A stretch of DNA of 64,000 nucleotides from JAPXLN01 sp033809515 (GTDB lineage: Bacteria; Bacillota; Sulfobacillia; Fermentithermobacillales; Fermentithermobacillaceae), in NCBI GenBank assembly GCA_033809515.1, contig JAPXLN010000002.1, positions 1-64,000 on the forward strand, written 5' to 3'. Position numbers and translations under genes: made by a program. Of the stretch, positions 8,575 to 16,981 are shown piece by piece. The first letter of the stretch is position 1, and each line of letters begins with the position of its first letter. The notes beneath the pieces are model-generated. The model was not told the DNA's origin. It worked only from the letters and a program-made list of their open reading frames with translations, and did no database searches.

Positions 8575-8817
8575 TTAGAGGCAAGGGGTGCTTCCGGGGA
8601 GGGTGAAATTCAGCTTGGTGCCCGGCTGCCATTGAGGATTGAGGTAATCGTTGGGATTAGGCGAAATGAGCCTCAGAATCTGCGCCTGACCGTTGGAAAA
8701 CTCCAGAACGAAGGTTCTTCCTTCAAAGTCTACAGTAAATAAGTTCCGCTTCTCTTCTGTTATCTCCTGGAGCACTGTTTCCGGAGGGTATATGGTGTAT
8801 ATGACCATCTTAATCAC
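8575..8817 (-). CDS. YlzJ-like protein
   Basis: An 80-residue protein starting [13 protein letters not shown] after a short lead, the hallmark N-terminus of YlzJ-like proteins found after tepA in spore formers. Its ATG at 8817 overlaps the tepA stop (ATGA), so it is translationally coupled, as in Bacillus. The body is a compact beta-rich domain with [11 protein letters not shown]. Its biochemical function is not known; conservation in endospore formers suggests a role tied to TepA. Confidence 0.85.
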   Translation of the reverse strand: MIKMVIYTIYPPETVLQEITEEKRNLFTVDFEGRTFVLEFSNGQAQILRLISPNPNDYLNPQWQPGTKLNFTLPGSTPCL

Positions 8818-9572
8818 GCTCCTTGCTGGGGTTGTTGTGCAGGTTGTGTTTGAGCCTCGGGCTGTGGCTGGTTTTCCGGTGCTTGAGCCTGCGCCTGGCC
8901 TGTCTCTCCGGTCATTTCCTTCAGCTTGGATATAGCTTCGCGCAAACCGCCTACTTCGTCTATGAGTCCGACCTCTACAGCCTCATTGCCTACGAGAATG
9001 GTACCTATATCCCGGGCCAGTTCTCCGGTTCGAAACATAAGCTCTCTGAACTTTTCTTCCGGCACCTTTGAGTTCTCTACGACGAACTTGATGACTCTGC
9101 CCTGCATTTTCTCGAGGTACTCATAGGTCTGGGGCACTCCAAGCACTGTCCCGGCCAGTCTGATAGGATGAATGGTCATAGTCGCCGAACTGGTTATGAA
9201 AGACCAGTCTGCAGCTACTGCCACGGGAATGCCTATGCTGTGCCCGCCTCCCAGAACCAAAGACACAGTAGGTTTTGACAAGCTCTTTATAAGCTCAGCT
9301 ATGGCCAAGCCTGCTTCAACGTCTCCGCCTACAGTGTTAAGCAGTATAAGGAGGGAAGAGACGTCAGGGTTTTCCTCCACTGCCACCAGCTGAGGCATGA
9401 GGTGCTCGTACTTGGTTGTCTTGTTTTGAGACGGAAGAATGATATGCCCCTCGATTTGACCGATAACAGGAAGGCAAAAAATGCTGCTTTTGTTGGAGGG
9501 CACGGCGGAAACTCCAAGCTCTTTTACTGCGTGAGCCTTTTCTTGCTCGTTTCTTGGCATAGACAACGACAT
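8814..9572 (-). CDS. tepA: ClpP-family protease TepA (translocation-enhancing protein)
   Basis: A 252-residue ClpP/crotonase-fold peptidase. The catalytic serine is Ser112 in [11 protein letters not shown] and the histidine is His135 in TIHP, with [13 protein letters not shown] forming the oxyanion/strand region, so the enzyme appears active. In B. subtilis TepA degrades small acid-soluble spore proteins and was first described as stimulating protein export. Residues from about 224 to the end are a low-complexity Gln/Pro/Ala tail not typical of the family. The ATG at 9572 is close to GGGGAG; a TTG at 9566 is an alternative. It is coupled to ylzJ. Confidence 0.9.
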   Translation of the reverse strand: MSLSMPRNEQEKAHAVKELGVSAVPSNKSSIFCLPVIGQIEGHIILPSQNKTTKYEHLMPQLVAVEENPDVSSLLILLNTVGGDVEAGLAIAELIKSLSKPTVSLVLGGGHSIGIPVAVAADWSFITSSATMTIHPIRLAGTVLGVPQTYEYLEKMQGRVIKFVVENSKVPEEKFRELMFRTGELARDIGTILVGNEAVEVGLIDEVGGLREAISKLKEMTGETGQAQAQAPENQPQPEAQTQPAQQPQQGA

Positions 9573-9621
9573 TCACTCCCCTGAGTCGGCAAACCGGGTA
9601 TCTGAGGCAAAAAAGCGTTGA

Positions 9622-11220
9622 TCAGGACCATCCGGACGCTGCCCGGACGTAAGCTTTGGATAGGTCCATACCCCGGAATATGCTGTCTCTGTTTTCGATC
9701 TCGTTCAGAAAGACCGGGTCTATGGCGCCTTCAGAGATCTCGCGGAGCAACCTTCCAAGACGCCCGAGGTGGTTGACGAACCGGTTCTGTGCATACTTAG
9801 GCAAGCTCCCTGTTTTCATTATGAAAGGCCAGTCAGAAGACTGGGCCAGAAGCATTTCTCTGACAGCCTGGTCAAGGGCCCGGCGCTTAAGGCCTCTGGC
9901 TGATTCCTGCTTCTTGCAGGCATCCAGGACCCGGTCCTGCCAGTAATGAAGGTGACGGTACATCCAAGCGTTTACATCGTTGAGCCAGACTTCGTGGTAT
10001 CCCTTGTATCCCCAGCTGGACGAGGCAGGTTGGGCAATCTGGTTCAGCGGATAGTACTGAACATACTCTCCGGGCGTAATCAGCTTCACGTTTCTGTTGT
10101 CAGCCAGACGCCGAAATAGCCCCTCGAGCCACATGGGGCCTTCATACCACCAGTGACCGAAGAGTTCGGCATCGTAGGGGGCGATCATTATAGGCTTTCT
10201 TCCCAGGACCCCCTCCCAGTGCTCAGCTTCTTTAGTGCGCCAGAAAGCGAAGTTCCCTGCGTGTTCCCATGCCATGCGCCCTGCGGAGATTGGTTCGTAG
10301 AGCTCCTTGTGGTCCTTTGTTCTGTCGGTAACCCGGTGGTACTTGATTCCGGTAGGGGCTCTGTGGCCTCCGGGAAGGGCGTCTCCCAGGTAGTCCAGGG
10401 GAAGCTCATAGCCAATGTCTCTGTAGAACTCTCTGTAGTTCGGGTCACCGGGATACCCTTCTTCGGCGCTCCATACCTGTTTGCTGCAGTCGGGATCCCG
10501 TCCGAAAGCCAGGACTCCTTCAGGGGTGACAAGGGGGGCGTGAAAGCCAAACCTTGGCCTGGGCGATGCAAAGAGCATTCCGTGGGTTTCGAGGACAAAG
10601 TACTGGACTCCCTGTTTCTTCAGCAGGGGACCTACTTCAGGCGAATAAGCGCATTCCGGCAGCCAGAAGCCTTTTGGCGTGTGGCCGAAGGTGCGGCGAA
10701 AGGCGGAGATTCCTGTTTCTATCTGGAGCGCTACAGACTCCTTCTGGAGAAGTAGAGGCAAATATCCGTGGGTTGCCGCTGAAGTGATGAGTTCTACGGT
10801 CCCTGCACTTTCCAGGGCCTTCCACGGCGATATAAGGTCTCGGCCGTACTTGTCGTTGAAATCTTTGTGAAGCCAGGTGAACCGGTTCCGGTACATTTCC
10901 GCCAGGCTGCGTAAGTGAGGGTTGGAGGAGTTTCGCGTAACCTCCTTGCCGGCAAGGACAATCAGGGTTTCCAGATAGGCGCTAAACCTTTCCTTCAGGA
11001 GTTCATCGCCGAGCATATCCAGAAGAGGAGGCGAAAGAGAAACAGTGATGCGGTATGGCACCTTGTCGTTTGAGAGCTTTTCCAGCACGTTCAAAATGGG
11101 CATATACGATTCTGAGATGGCCTGAAACAGCCACCGCTCCTCTAATGAGTCCCGGTATTCAGGGTGCTTGACGAAAGGCAGATGAGCGTGGAGCACAATG
11201 CTTAGAAAACCTTTATTCAC
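9622..11220 (-). CDS. Glycoside hydrolase family 57, 1,4-alpha-glucan branching enzyme type
   Basis: A 532-residue GH57 protein beginning with the family motif HAHLPF. The catalytic nucleophile is Glu189 in GFWLPECAY and the acid is Asp350 in APYDAELFGHWW; the C-terminal helical (DUF1957-type) region follows. This architecture fits a glycogen branching enzyme that makes alpha-1,6 branches. The GTG at 11220 is chosen because GGAGG lies upstream and because it overlaps the stop of the DUF4912 gene (GTGA), showing coupling. A longer start inside that gene would add 30 residues without homology. Forms an alpha-glucan cluster with the GH15 gene. Confidence 0.9.
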   Translation of the reverse strand: MNKGFLSIVLHAHLPFVKHPEYRDSLEERWLFQAISESYMPILNVLEKLSNDKVPYRITVSLSPPLLDMLGDELLKERFSAYLETLIVLAGKEVTRNSSNPHLRSLAEMYRNRFTWLHKDFNDKYGRDLISPWKALESAGTVELITSAATHGYLPLLLQKESVALQIETGISAFRRTFGHTPKGFWLPECAYSPEVGPLLKKQGVQYFVLETHGMLFASPRPRFGFHAPLVTPEGVLAFGRDPDCSKQVWSAEEGYPGDPNYREFYRDIGYELPLDYLGDALPGGHRAPTGIKYHRVTDRTKDHKELYEPISAGRMAWEHAGNFAFWRTKEAEHWEGVLGRKPIMIAPYDAELFGHWWYEGPMWLEGLFRRLADNRNVKLITPGEYVQYYPLNQIAQPASSSWGYKGYHEVWLNDVNAWMYRHLHYWQDRVLDACKKQESARGLKRRALDQAVREMLLAQSSDWPFIMKTGSLPKYAQNRFVNHLGRLGRLLREISEGAIDPVFLNEIENRDSIFRGMDLSKAYVRAASGWS

Positions 11221-11984
11221 TTTTGATCTTTCCTCCAAACCCCAAAAGAGCTGGTGCCGGTTTCCCGGGCAAATCGTCCGTAGTGCAGCTGCCAGTCCAA
11301 AGGAGCCCATTCCAGGGCGAATTCGTCAGACACGTCTCCCGGCGGTAGAGTTACTGCGTTTGAACGAAGGACCGGCACGAATTTGTCCGGGAATATCCTG
11401 CCGTATTCGGCTACGAACGTATGCCTGGGTCGTGGCATATGTAGGTACCAATTGTCGGCATAGTCGTTTAGGTAGTAGTCTACCTGACAGGGACCTGGGA
11501 AATCAGGGGTCATGTCATACAGCCTCAGGATGGGACAGGATAGCCCCCATTCTGTCAGGTGTTTTCGAAGCGTCTCCTGGTACCGTTCATGGGTTACCTC
11601 CCAATAGGCGTATATCCAGTTTGGGTCTCTGGCCATGAGAACAAGGCGGTCTTTTCCGTAAGAGCCTGGCAAACAGTATTCCTCAGGCTGGTTTTCCGGG
11701 GCCGCAAGGCTTGGTCTTTCCTTTGAGTCCGGAGATGAGTCCTGAGATGAGTCACGGAACTCCTCTTCGGGTGCCCAAGCCCCGGGCTGTATTTCAATTA
11801 GGTCTGACGCTTCCCAGGCAACTTCTACCTCCTTGGAAATGTTATCTTTTCTCAGCCGTCTGGTTCTCAGTCCTCCGTCATCTTCTACGGGCTCTTCCGG
11901 ATGGTCACTTTTCTGCGCGGCCTGCCATTGGAAGAATACAACCAGCGCAGAGACTAACAAAAAGGCGCCCAGTATCCATGCCAC
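11217..11984 (-). CDS. DUF4912 domain protein with N-terminal membrane anchor
   Basis: A 255-residue protein with a single N-terminal transmembrane segment (about residues 2-21), a charged low-complexity linker and a C-terminal DUF4912 domain containing DPNWIYAYWEV. DUF4912 genes are commonly found beside GH57 enzymes, as here, where the stop overlaps the GH57 start. The GTG at 11984 is preceded by AGGGGGG nine bases upstream; longer starts (to 12143) would run across the divergent GH15 gene start and add sequence without family character. Function is unknown; association with alpha-glucan synthesis or degradation is inferred from context. Confidence 0.75.
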   Translation of the reverse strand: MAWILGAFLLVSALVVFFQWQAAQKSDHPEEPVEDDGGLRTRRLRKDNISKEVEVAWEASDLIEIQPGAWAPEEEFRDSSQDSSPDSKERPSLAAPENQPEEYCLPGSYGKDRLVLMARDPNWIYAYWEVTHERYQETLRKHLTEWGLSCPILRLYDMTPDFPGPCQVDYYLNDYADNWYLHMPRPRHTFVAEYGRIFPDKFVPVLRSNAVTLPPGDVSDEFALEWAPLDWQLHYGRFARETGTSSFGVWRKDQK

Positions 11985-12113
11985 GAATAGGAACCCCCCT
12001 GTCCGGCTAAAATCCGGAAGGCTCGCTCTTTGCGAGTTCACCGGAAACACTAACTGTAGTAAATATGAGGAATTAACTTGCCTTTTATTCTGCCAAAAGA
12101 GGGGCAAAGACAT

Positions 12114-14114
12114 ATGAGGCCTTGTGTGCTGGGAAACGGTCATTTTTATGTAGGTCTTGACGAAACGTGCTGCCTAAGGGAGATCTTCTGGCCCGTAACC
12201 GGCCTGGAAAACCACGCAGCTGAGACCAAGAGGAATCGTTTGGGTGTATGGTATGATGGCCAGTTATTTCCTGTAGGGGGCAACGGATGGCAAATACAGG
12301 GTGAGTATGGACCGGGCATGACATTTCGGTGGGAGGCCAGATTGGATCATATGGGGTTGTCCCTTTGGATATGTGATGCGTTGGACCCTTACGAGCCGGT
12401 GTGGTCGCGGCAGGTACGGATGCTTCTGCCCGGAACTAAACCTGCAGGCATGTATTCCAAACAAAGCTATAATCTCGGGGAAAACACAATCGGAGAGGGC
12501 GCGTTTTGGGACGAAGAACGCAAACGTCTGTATCACTACAAAGGCAGCGTCTGGGCGGGCATTTGCCTAGTTCCTGAGATTTCGGTCCGGGCAGGGGTGG
12601 CCAAAATGAGAGACGGCGGTGTCTACGTTCGTTCAGACCTTGGCCAGATCGTTGGACGTTCTGTAGACCACGGCCTTATCGAAAGCATCATAGGCCTTAC
12701 GTGGGACGGCGCATCCGAGTTTTCAGCCGAATATATCCTTGCAATGGGCAAGAGCCGGCGCCAGGCCGACTCTTTCCTTGACATGGCCAAGACTTTCGGA
12801 ACGCCCGGGGTGATGGAAAGGTCCAGACGGTATTGGGAAGTCTGCGGGTTTAGGAGAAGGACCCCTGCCGGGGATTCCCTGGACCCTCCGGGCCAATATG
12901 CGCAATTTGCGGATTTGTCTTTGAGGATCCTGGCATCTCATTGTGACGCAGGCGGCGGAGTCCTTGCTTCGTGCGACACGGACATTATGTCTGACTTCCG
13001 CGACCACTACAGGTACGTGTGGCCTCGTGACGCGGCCCTGTGTACGTCAACCCTGATCCGGGCGGGCCGCCCCGAATTTGCCCGAAGATACCTTGAGTTT
13101 TGCGCCAGGATTGTTTCCTGTGAAGGCTACATGTGGCAGCGGTACCGCCCGGACGGTTCCAGAGGCTCCGGGTGGTATCCTCCGGGCCCAAAGGAGGAGC
13201 CTCCCATACAGGAAGATGAGACCGCCCTTTCCCTTGTTACCGCCGGAGAGTACCTGGACCATCAAGGGGACCTGGATTTCTTGTGGAAGGTCTACCATGA
13301 GTTTGTGGCAAAAGCCGCCCGTTTCCTGGTGGATTACACCACCGACGGTGGCACTTTGGTGAAGCCCTCGTTTGACCTGTGGGAGGAGCGGTGCGGGATC
13401 TTCACGTTCACGCAAGCTTCGTGTGTAGTAGGTCTCGTGTCATCCGCATGCATTGACTGGACCTTGGGACAGGGAAACTGGCGAGACTACCTTCAAGGAG
13501 GGTTGCGTCTCCTAAAAGGGCTGGCAGAGCATCTTTCAGATGACCACGACGGGTTGGCCAGGGGGGTCGTCTTGCCCGAAACTCCGCAAAAGGACATAAT
13601 TCAGGATTGGACGCCTGACGCAAGCCTTTTCATGGTACCGCTGCTTTTTGCCCGGGCAGGTAGTCTGAGCAGCAGATTTCTACGCGAAGCTGAACCGGCC
13701 ATACAGGGGCAGTTCCATGACCTTCTGAGACTCCTGACGGCAAGAAGCAGGCGAACGTGGGATAGGCTTGCCGGAGCTCTCCTGGTTGAACTGCCCGGCG
13801 AAAGGCAGGGGGTGGCCAGGTACCCGGGGGACTGGTACTGCAGGGTTGAGGGCACCCGGCACCCCGGCAACCCGTGGCCTGTAGCAACCGTGTGGTACCT
13901 GCTGGCAGGGTATAAGCTGGGCATGCTCGACAAGAGCTTTTTGCTTGCCGGCGCCGACCAGATTATGAGAAGCAGCGTTTTCGGCGGGGTTTTGGCAGAG
14001 CAGTACCTTGCAGATTCGGGCATGCCGGCCTCGGTGGCGCCTCTTGCCTGGTCTCATGCTGCCTATCTGGATCTTGTTATGTGTCTGCAAGAACCGTCCT
14101 CTGACCGTTTTTGA
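12114..14114 (+). CDS. Glycoside hydrolase family 15 (glucoamylase/glucodextranase-like)
   Basis: A 666-residue protein with an N-terminal beta-sandwich (about residues 1-250) and a C-terminal (alpha/alpha)6 barrel. Catalytic features are visible: YVWPRDAALC, the general-acid region WEER at about 423-426, and the general-base region LAEQ with Glu629. It should hydrolyse alpha-glucans from non-reducing ends. No signal peptide is seen, so it likely acts on intracellular glycogen or maltodextrin. The ATG at 12114 has GAGGGG upstream. It is divergent from DUF4912-GH57, with about 130 bases between starts holding the promoters. Confidence 0.9.
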   Translation: MRPCVLGNGHFYVGLDETCCLREIFWPVTGLENHAAETKRNRLGVWYDGQLFPVGGNGWQIQGEYGPGMTFRWEARLDHMGLSLWICDALDPYEPVWSRQVRMLLPGTKPAGMYSKQSYNLGENTIGEGAFWDEERKRLYHYKGSVWAGICLVPEISVRAGVAKMRDGGVYVRSDLGQIVGRSVDHGLIESIIGLTWDGASEFSAEYILAMGKSRRQADSFLDMAKTFGTPGVMERSRRYWEVCGFRRRTPAGDSLDPPGQYAQFADLSLRILASHCDAGGGVLASCDTDIMSDFRDHYRYVWPRDAALCTSTLIRAGRPEFARRYLEFCARIVSCEGYMWQRYRPDGSRGSGWYPPGPKEEPPIQEDETALSLVTAGEYLDHQGDLDFLWKVYHEFVAKAARFLVDYTTDGGTLVKPSFDLWEERCGIFTFTQASCVVGLVSSACIDWTLGQGNWRDYLQGGLRLLKGLAEHLSDDHDGLARGVVLPETPQKDIIQDWTPDASLFMVPLLFARAGSLSSRFLREAEPAIQGQFHDLLRLLTARSRRTWDRLAGALLVELPGERQGVARYPGDWYCRVEGTRHPGNPWPVATVWYLLAGYKLGMLDKSFLLAGADQIMRSSVFGGVLAEQYLADSGMPASVAPLAWSHAAYLDLVMCLQEPSSDRF

Positions 14115-14180
14115 GCCGGTGCCATGACATACCAGATTACGGGCAGGATCGCTAAGAAAAAAGAGGAATTTTGCCATTCA

Positions 14181-14242
14181 GGGCGAATATCGCCCACAGA
14201 GCGGATGCCCAGTTAGGCACGGCACTCCAGGAGGGTGCCGTG
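14181..14242 (+). promoter_or_regulatory. Two hairpins in the leader of mihF
   Basis: GGGCGA/TCGCCC (14181-14195, 3-base loop) is followed by CACGGCAC/GTGCCGTG (14218-14242) whose loop contains CAGGAGG, a sequence resembling a ribosome site. The second stem ends 28 bases before the mihF start. They may set mRNA stability or translation of the housekeeping operon; no known riboswitch class was recognised. Confidence 0.45.
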
Positions 14243-14270
14243 GCAAAATTCGAGGAGGGAGAAACTCAAA

Positions 14271-14582
14271 TTGACGCTTCCAATCCTATCCCTTGAGGAG
14301 AAAAGACAAGCTTTGGAGAAGGCCCAGGCAATGCGGCGGGCACGGGCGGAGTTGCGGACCCAGCTCAAGAAGGGCCAGGTCAAGTTCGCTGACGTAGTTG
14401 ACACAGAGGATCCCGTTGTCCAGAGGATGAAGGTATCGTACCTTCTCAGGTCTCTTCCCAGAGTAGGCAAGGTCAAAGCTGAGAAGATTATGGAGGAAGT
14501 AGGCATTGACGATTCCCGCCGGGTTCAGGGTCTAGGCAAAAGGCAGAAGGAGGCTCTGCTTGCCCGGTTCGGTGGGAAGTAG
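14271..14582 (+). CDS. mihF: Integration host factor, actinobacterial type (mIHF-like)
   Basis: A 103-residue protein of the mIHF family, a single-chain nucleoid protein with a helix-two-turn-helix DNA-binding domain, unrelated to the HU-like IHF of Proteobacteria. Diagnostic regions are the N-terminal [10 protein letters not shown] helix start, the basic helix with [14 protein letters not shown], and [24 protein letters not shown] 14271 is chosen because it aligns with the family N-terminus and follows GAGGAGGG. In Actinobacteria mihF directly precedes gmk, rpoZ and coaBC; here remA lies between mihF and gmk. Likely bends DNA and shapes the nucleoid. Confidence 0.88.
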   Translation: MTLPILSLEEKRQALEKAQAMRRARAELRTQLKKGQVKFADVVDTEDPVVQRMKVSYLLRSLPRVGKVKAEKIMEEVGIDDSRRVQGLGKRQKEALLARFGGK

Positions 14583-14599
14583 CCAGGAGGTTCCGGGAT

Positions 14600-14857
14600 T
14601 TGTCAGGCATCCGCATGGTCAACATCGGATTCGGGAATCTGGTCTCAGCGTCAAGAATCATAGCTTTGGTTTCTCCTGAAAGTGCGCCTGTACGCAGGAT
14701 CATATCCGAGGCCAGAGACCGGGGGATGCTGGTTGACGCAACACATGGAAGGCGCACCCGGGCAGTGATTGTGGCTGATTCAGGGCACATTGTTCTTGGA
14801 GCGGTGAACCCTGAAACGCTGGTAGCAAGACTCAACGAACAATACAGCGAAACATAG
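14600..14857 (+). CDS. remA: RemA-family (DUF370) DNA-binding regulator
   Basis: An 85-residue protein nearly matching the DUF370/RemA consensus: INIGFGN-like start, [30 protein letters not shown]. In B. subtilis RemA activates biofilm matrix and osmoprotection genes by binding upstream DNA as a ring-shaped oligomer. TTG 14600 sits nine bases after AGGAGG and restores the usual N-terminal length; the ATG at 14615 would cut into the first strand. Placement before gmk is the classical Bacillota order. Confidence 0.92.
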   Translation: MSGIRMVNIGFGNLVSASRIIALVSPESAPVRRIISEARDRGMLVDATHGRRTRAVIVADSGHIVLGAVNPETLVARLNEQYSET

Positions 14858-14872
14858 AGATGAAGGCTTGAC

Positions 14873-15682
14873 TTGAACATGACACAAGGACTGTTATTCG
14901 TGATTACCGCCCCATCAGGCTGCGGTAAGGGTTCTCTCAGGCGTGCCCTTACTGCTGAAGACAGGGGTATCGTGTTTTGCCCTTCGGTTACCACCAGGTC
15001 GCCAAGACCTGGCGAGACTGATGGAGCTGACTATTGTTTCATTACCGAGCAGGAGTTTTTCTCGAGGGTCGAGAGGGACGAGCTTGTAGAGTGGGCCTGT
15101 GTTTACGGTAACTACTACGGCACACCCGGGAAGACCATTGACGCTGTTCGCTCAAAGGGAAGCGATGTCATAGTGGAGAAGGATGTTCAGGGTGCAAGGA
15201 CCCTGCGGAGGGTATATCCGGAAGGCATTTTCATTTTCATTTTGCCGCCATCCCTTGAGGAACTTCGCAGACGTATTGAACAGAGAGGAACCGAAGAGGA
15301 GCATGAGGTGAATCTCAGGCTGGCAGGGGCCCGTCAGGAGATCTCCGATCTTTCCGCATTTGATTATGTTATCATCAATTCTGATCTCGATAGAGCGAAA
15401 GAAAGGCTGATCGCCATTGTGGCGGGAGAGCGCGTCAGGCGCCGGTTGGGCAAAGACGCAAAGCTGCCAGAAGGCGAGGGGAGGGCAAGCAATGGTAAAC
15501 CCACCGCAGAGGGACCTACCGCTCGAATCACAGTACAAGCTTGCGATTGCGGTGGCCAAGAGGGCAAGAAAACTGGTCGCAGAACAGAACCCGGCTCTGT
15601 CTCAGGGCATGAAGCCTGTCACCATAGCCATGGAGGAGATCTCGGAAGGAAAAGTGGAGATCGTCAACAGCAAGCCGGGTAA
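14873..15682 (+). CDS. gmk: Guanylate kinase with out-of-frame read-through of rpoZ
   Basis: Phosphorylates GMP to GDP. The P-loop APSGCGKG, the GMP-binding TTRSPRPGE and the DYCFI region are all present, and the kinase domain ends around residue 200 near RVRRRLGK, the normal family end. The frame, however, has no stop there and continues 70 more residues to 15682, overlapping rpoZ in a different frame for 191 bases. The tail is Gly/Arg/His rich and has no family character. Either gmk really carries this tail or a small sequence error removed the true stop. TTG 14873 is used; ATG 14879 is an alternative. Confidence 0.9.
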   Translation: MNMTQGLLFVITAPSGCGKGSLRRALTAEDRGIVFCPSVTTRSPRPGETDGADYCFITEQEFFSRVERDELVEWACVYGNYYGTPGKTIDAVRSKGSDVIVEKDVQGARTLRRVYPEGIFIFILPPSLEELRRRIEQRGTEEEHEVNLRLAGARQEISDLSAFDYVIINSDLDRAKERLIAIVAGERVRRRLGKDAKLPEGEGRASNGKPTAEGPTARITVQACDCGGQEGKKTGRRTEPGSVSGHEACHHSHGGDLGRKSGDRQQQAG

Positions 15683-15707
15683 GGAAAAGGGTAACGATGA
15701 AGGATGA
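15492..15707 (+). CDS. rpoZ: RNA polymerase omega subunit
   Basis: A 71-residue omega subunit, which helps assemble and stabilise RNA polymerase. The conserved core YKLAIAVAKRARKL followed by KPVTIAMEEISEGKV is clear. ATG 15492 has GGGGAGGG about eight bases upstream. It lies entirely within the 3' part of the gmk reading frame in another phase except for its last 25 bases, and it is followed by a hairpin and coaBC, the usual order gmk-rpoZ-coaBC-priA. Confidence 0.92.
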   Translation: MVNPPQRDLPLESQYKLAIAVAKRARKLVAEQNPALSQGMKPVTIAMEEISEGKVEIVNSKPGKEKGNDEG

Positions 15708-15711
15708 TTGT

Positions 15712-15740
15712 GGCAGGGCACTGTCCGGAGGTGCCCTGCC
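15712..15740 (+). promoter_or_regulatory. 10-bp hairpin between rpoZ and coaBC
   Basis: GGCAGGGCAC (15712-15721) pairs perfectly with GTGCCCTGCC (15731-15740) around a 9-base loop, five bases after the rpoZ stop. No T run follows, so it may mark RNA processing or partial attenuation inside the operon rather than termination. Confidence 0.5.
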
Positions 15741-15766
15741 GCTTGTATGACGGAGGAAATTACGCC

Positions 15767-16975
15767 ATGTTGACAGGAAAAACGGTGCTATTAGGGGTTT
15801 CGGGAGGCATTGCAGCGTACAAAGCTGTTGACGTAGCTTCCCGTCTTCGCAAGCTTAACGCCCAGGTGCATGTCATAATGACCAGGAACGCAGCAAAACT
15901 TGTGGGTCCTATTACGTTTCGCACTATTTCGGGCAACCCTGTTCACGTTGAAATGTTCGAAGAACCAAAGCGCTGGAACGTTGAGCACATTGCTCTGGCA
16001 AGCCGGGCCGATCTTTTCTTGCTGTGCCCCGGGACAGCCAATGCAATAGGTAAGATCGCCTCCGGCATAGCTGACGATTTTCTTACTACTGTGGTCATGG
16101 CCTGCACAAGCCCTAAACTCATATGCCCGGCCATGAATACAAACATGTACGAAAACCCGGCGGTTCAGGCCAATCTGGAAAAGCTCAGGTCCTGGGGATA
16201 CCATGTCATGGAACCTGAATCCGGGCGTCTGGCATCAGGGGCCATGGGTAAGGGCAGGCTTCCTGAGCCCGAGGCTATCCTTGACGCGGCCCTCAAAATA
16301 CTGAGACCCTGCCGGGATCTGGAGAACATAAGGGTGCTTGTGACTGCAGGACCAACCCGCGAATGGATTGACCCTGTGCGGTTTATCTCACCTCCCTCTA
16401 CAGGGAAGATGGGATATGCCCTGGCCCAGGCGGCCCGGGACCGGGGAGCAGACGTCATACTGGTTTCAGGGCCTGTTGACATAGGGCCTCCTGAAGGAGT
16501 TCAGGTGGTGCAGGTTGAGACAACCAGGGACATGCTTGAGGCGTGTCTTTCCGCATACCCAAAGGTCCAGGTTGTCATAGGCGCTGCGGCCCCATCAGAC
16601 TTTCGGCCTGTAGACAGGGCTGCCGGCAAGATAAAGAAGAAGGGCCATACCATTAGCATCGTTTTTGAGGAGACCGAGGATATCCTGGCAGCTTTGGGGA
16701 AACAAAAAGACCATCGCATCCTCGTAGGCTTTGCCGCTGAAACGAGCAATCTGATTGAGTATGCCAGGGCGAAGATGGTCTCTAAGAATTTGGATTTTGT
16801 GTGCGCTAACCGGGTGGACCTTCCTGACCGGGGATTTAGTTCACTTTCCAATGCGGTGACGCTGGTTTACAGAGACGGCACCATTGAGGAGATTCCGCTG
16901 GCCCCTAAGTATGACGTTGCCTGGGCCATACTGGACAGAGTCAGGAATATCCTTGTTGAGCGCTCAGGAAAGTAG
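15767..16975 (+). CDS. coaBC: Bifunctional phosphopantothenoylcysteine decarboxylase / phosphopantothenate-cysteine ligase
   Basis: A 402-residue CoaBC fusion for two steps of coenzyme A synthesis. The N-terminal flavin decarboxylase domain has GVSGGIAAYK, the PAMNTNMY substrate motif and the flexible-lid cysteine region; the C-terminal ligase has ITAGPT-like VTAGPTREWIDPVRF and the dimer/CTP-binding KIKKKGH. ATG 15767 follows GGAGG; a longer start at 15704 would overlap rpoZ and include the intergenic hairpin. Acts with coaD, found at 33.6 kb, later in the same pathway. Confidence 0.94.
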   Translation: MLTGKTVLLGVSGGIAAYKAVDVASRLRKLNAQVHVIMTRNAAKLVGPITFRTISGNPVHVEMFEEPKRWNVEHIALASRADLFLLCPGTANAIGKIASGIADDFLTTVVMACTSPKLICPAMNTNMYENPAVQANLEKLRSWGYHVMEPESGRLASGAMGKGRLPEPEAILDAALKILRPCRDLENIRVLVTAGPTREWIDPVRFISPPSTGKMGYALAQAARDRGADVILVSGPVDIGPPEGVQVVQVETTRDMLEACLSAYPKVQVVIGAAAPSDFRPVDRAAGKIKKKGHTISIVFEETEDILAALGKQKDHRILVGFAAETSNLIEYARAKMVSKNLDFVCANRVDLPDRGFSSLSNAVTLVYRDGTIEEIPLAPKYDVAWAILDRVRNILVERSGK

Positions 16976-16981
16976 CTGCCT

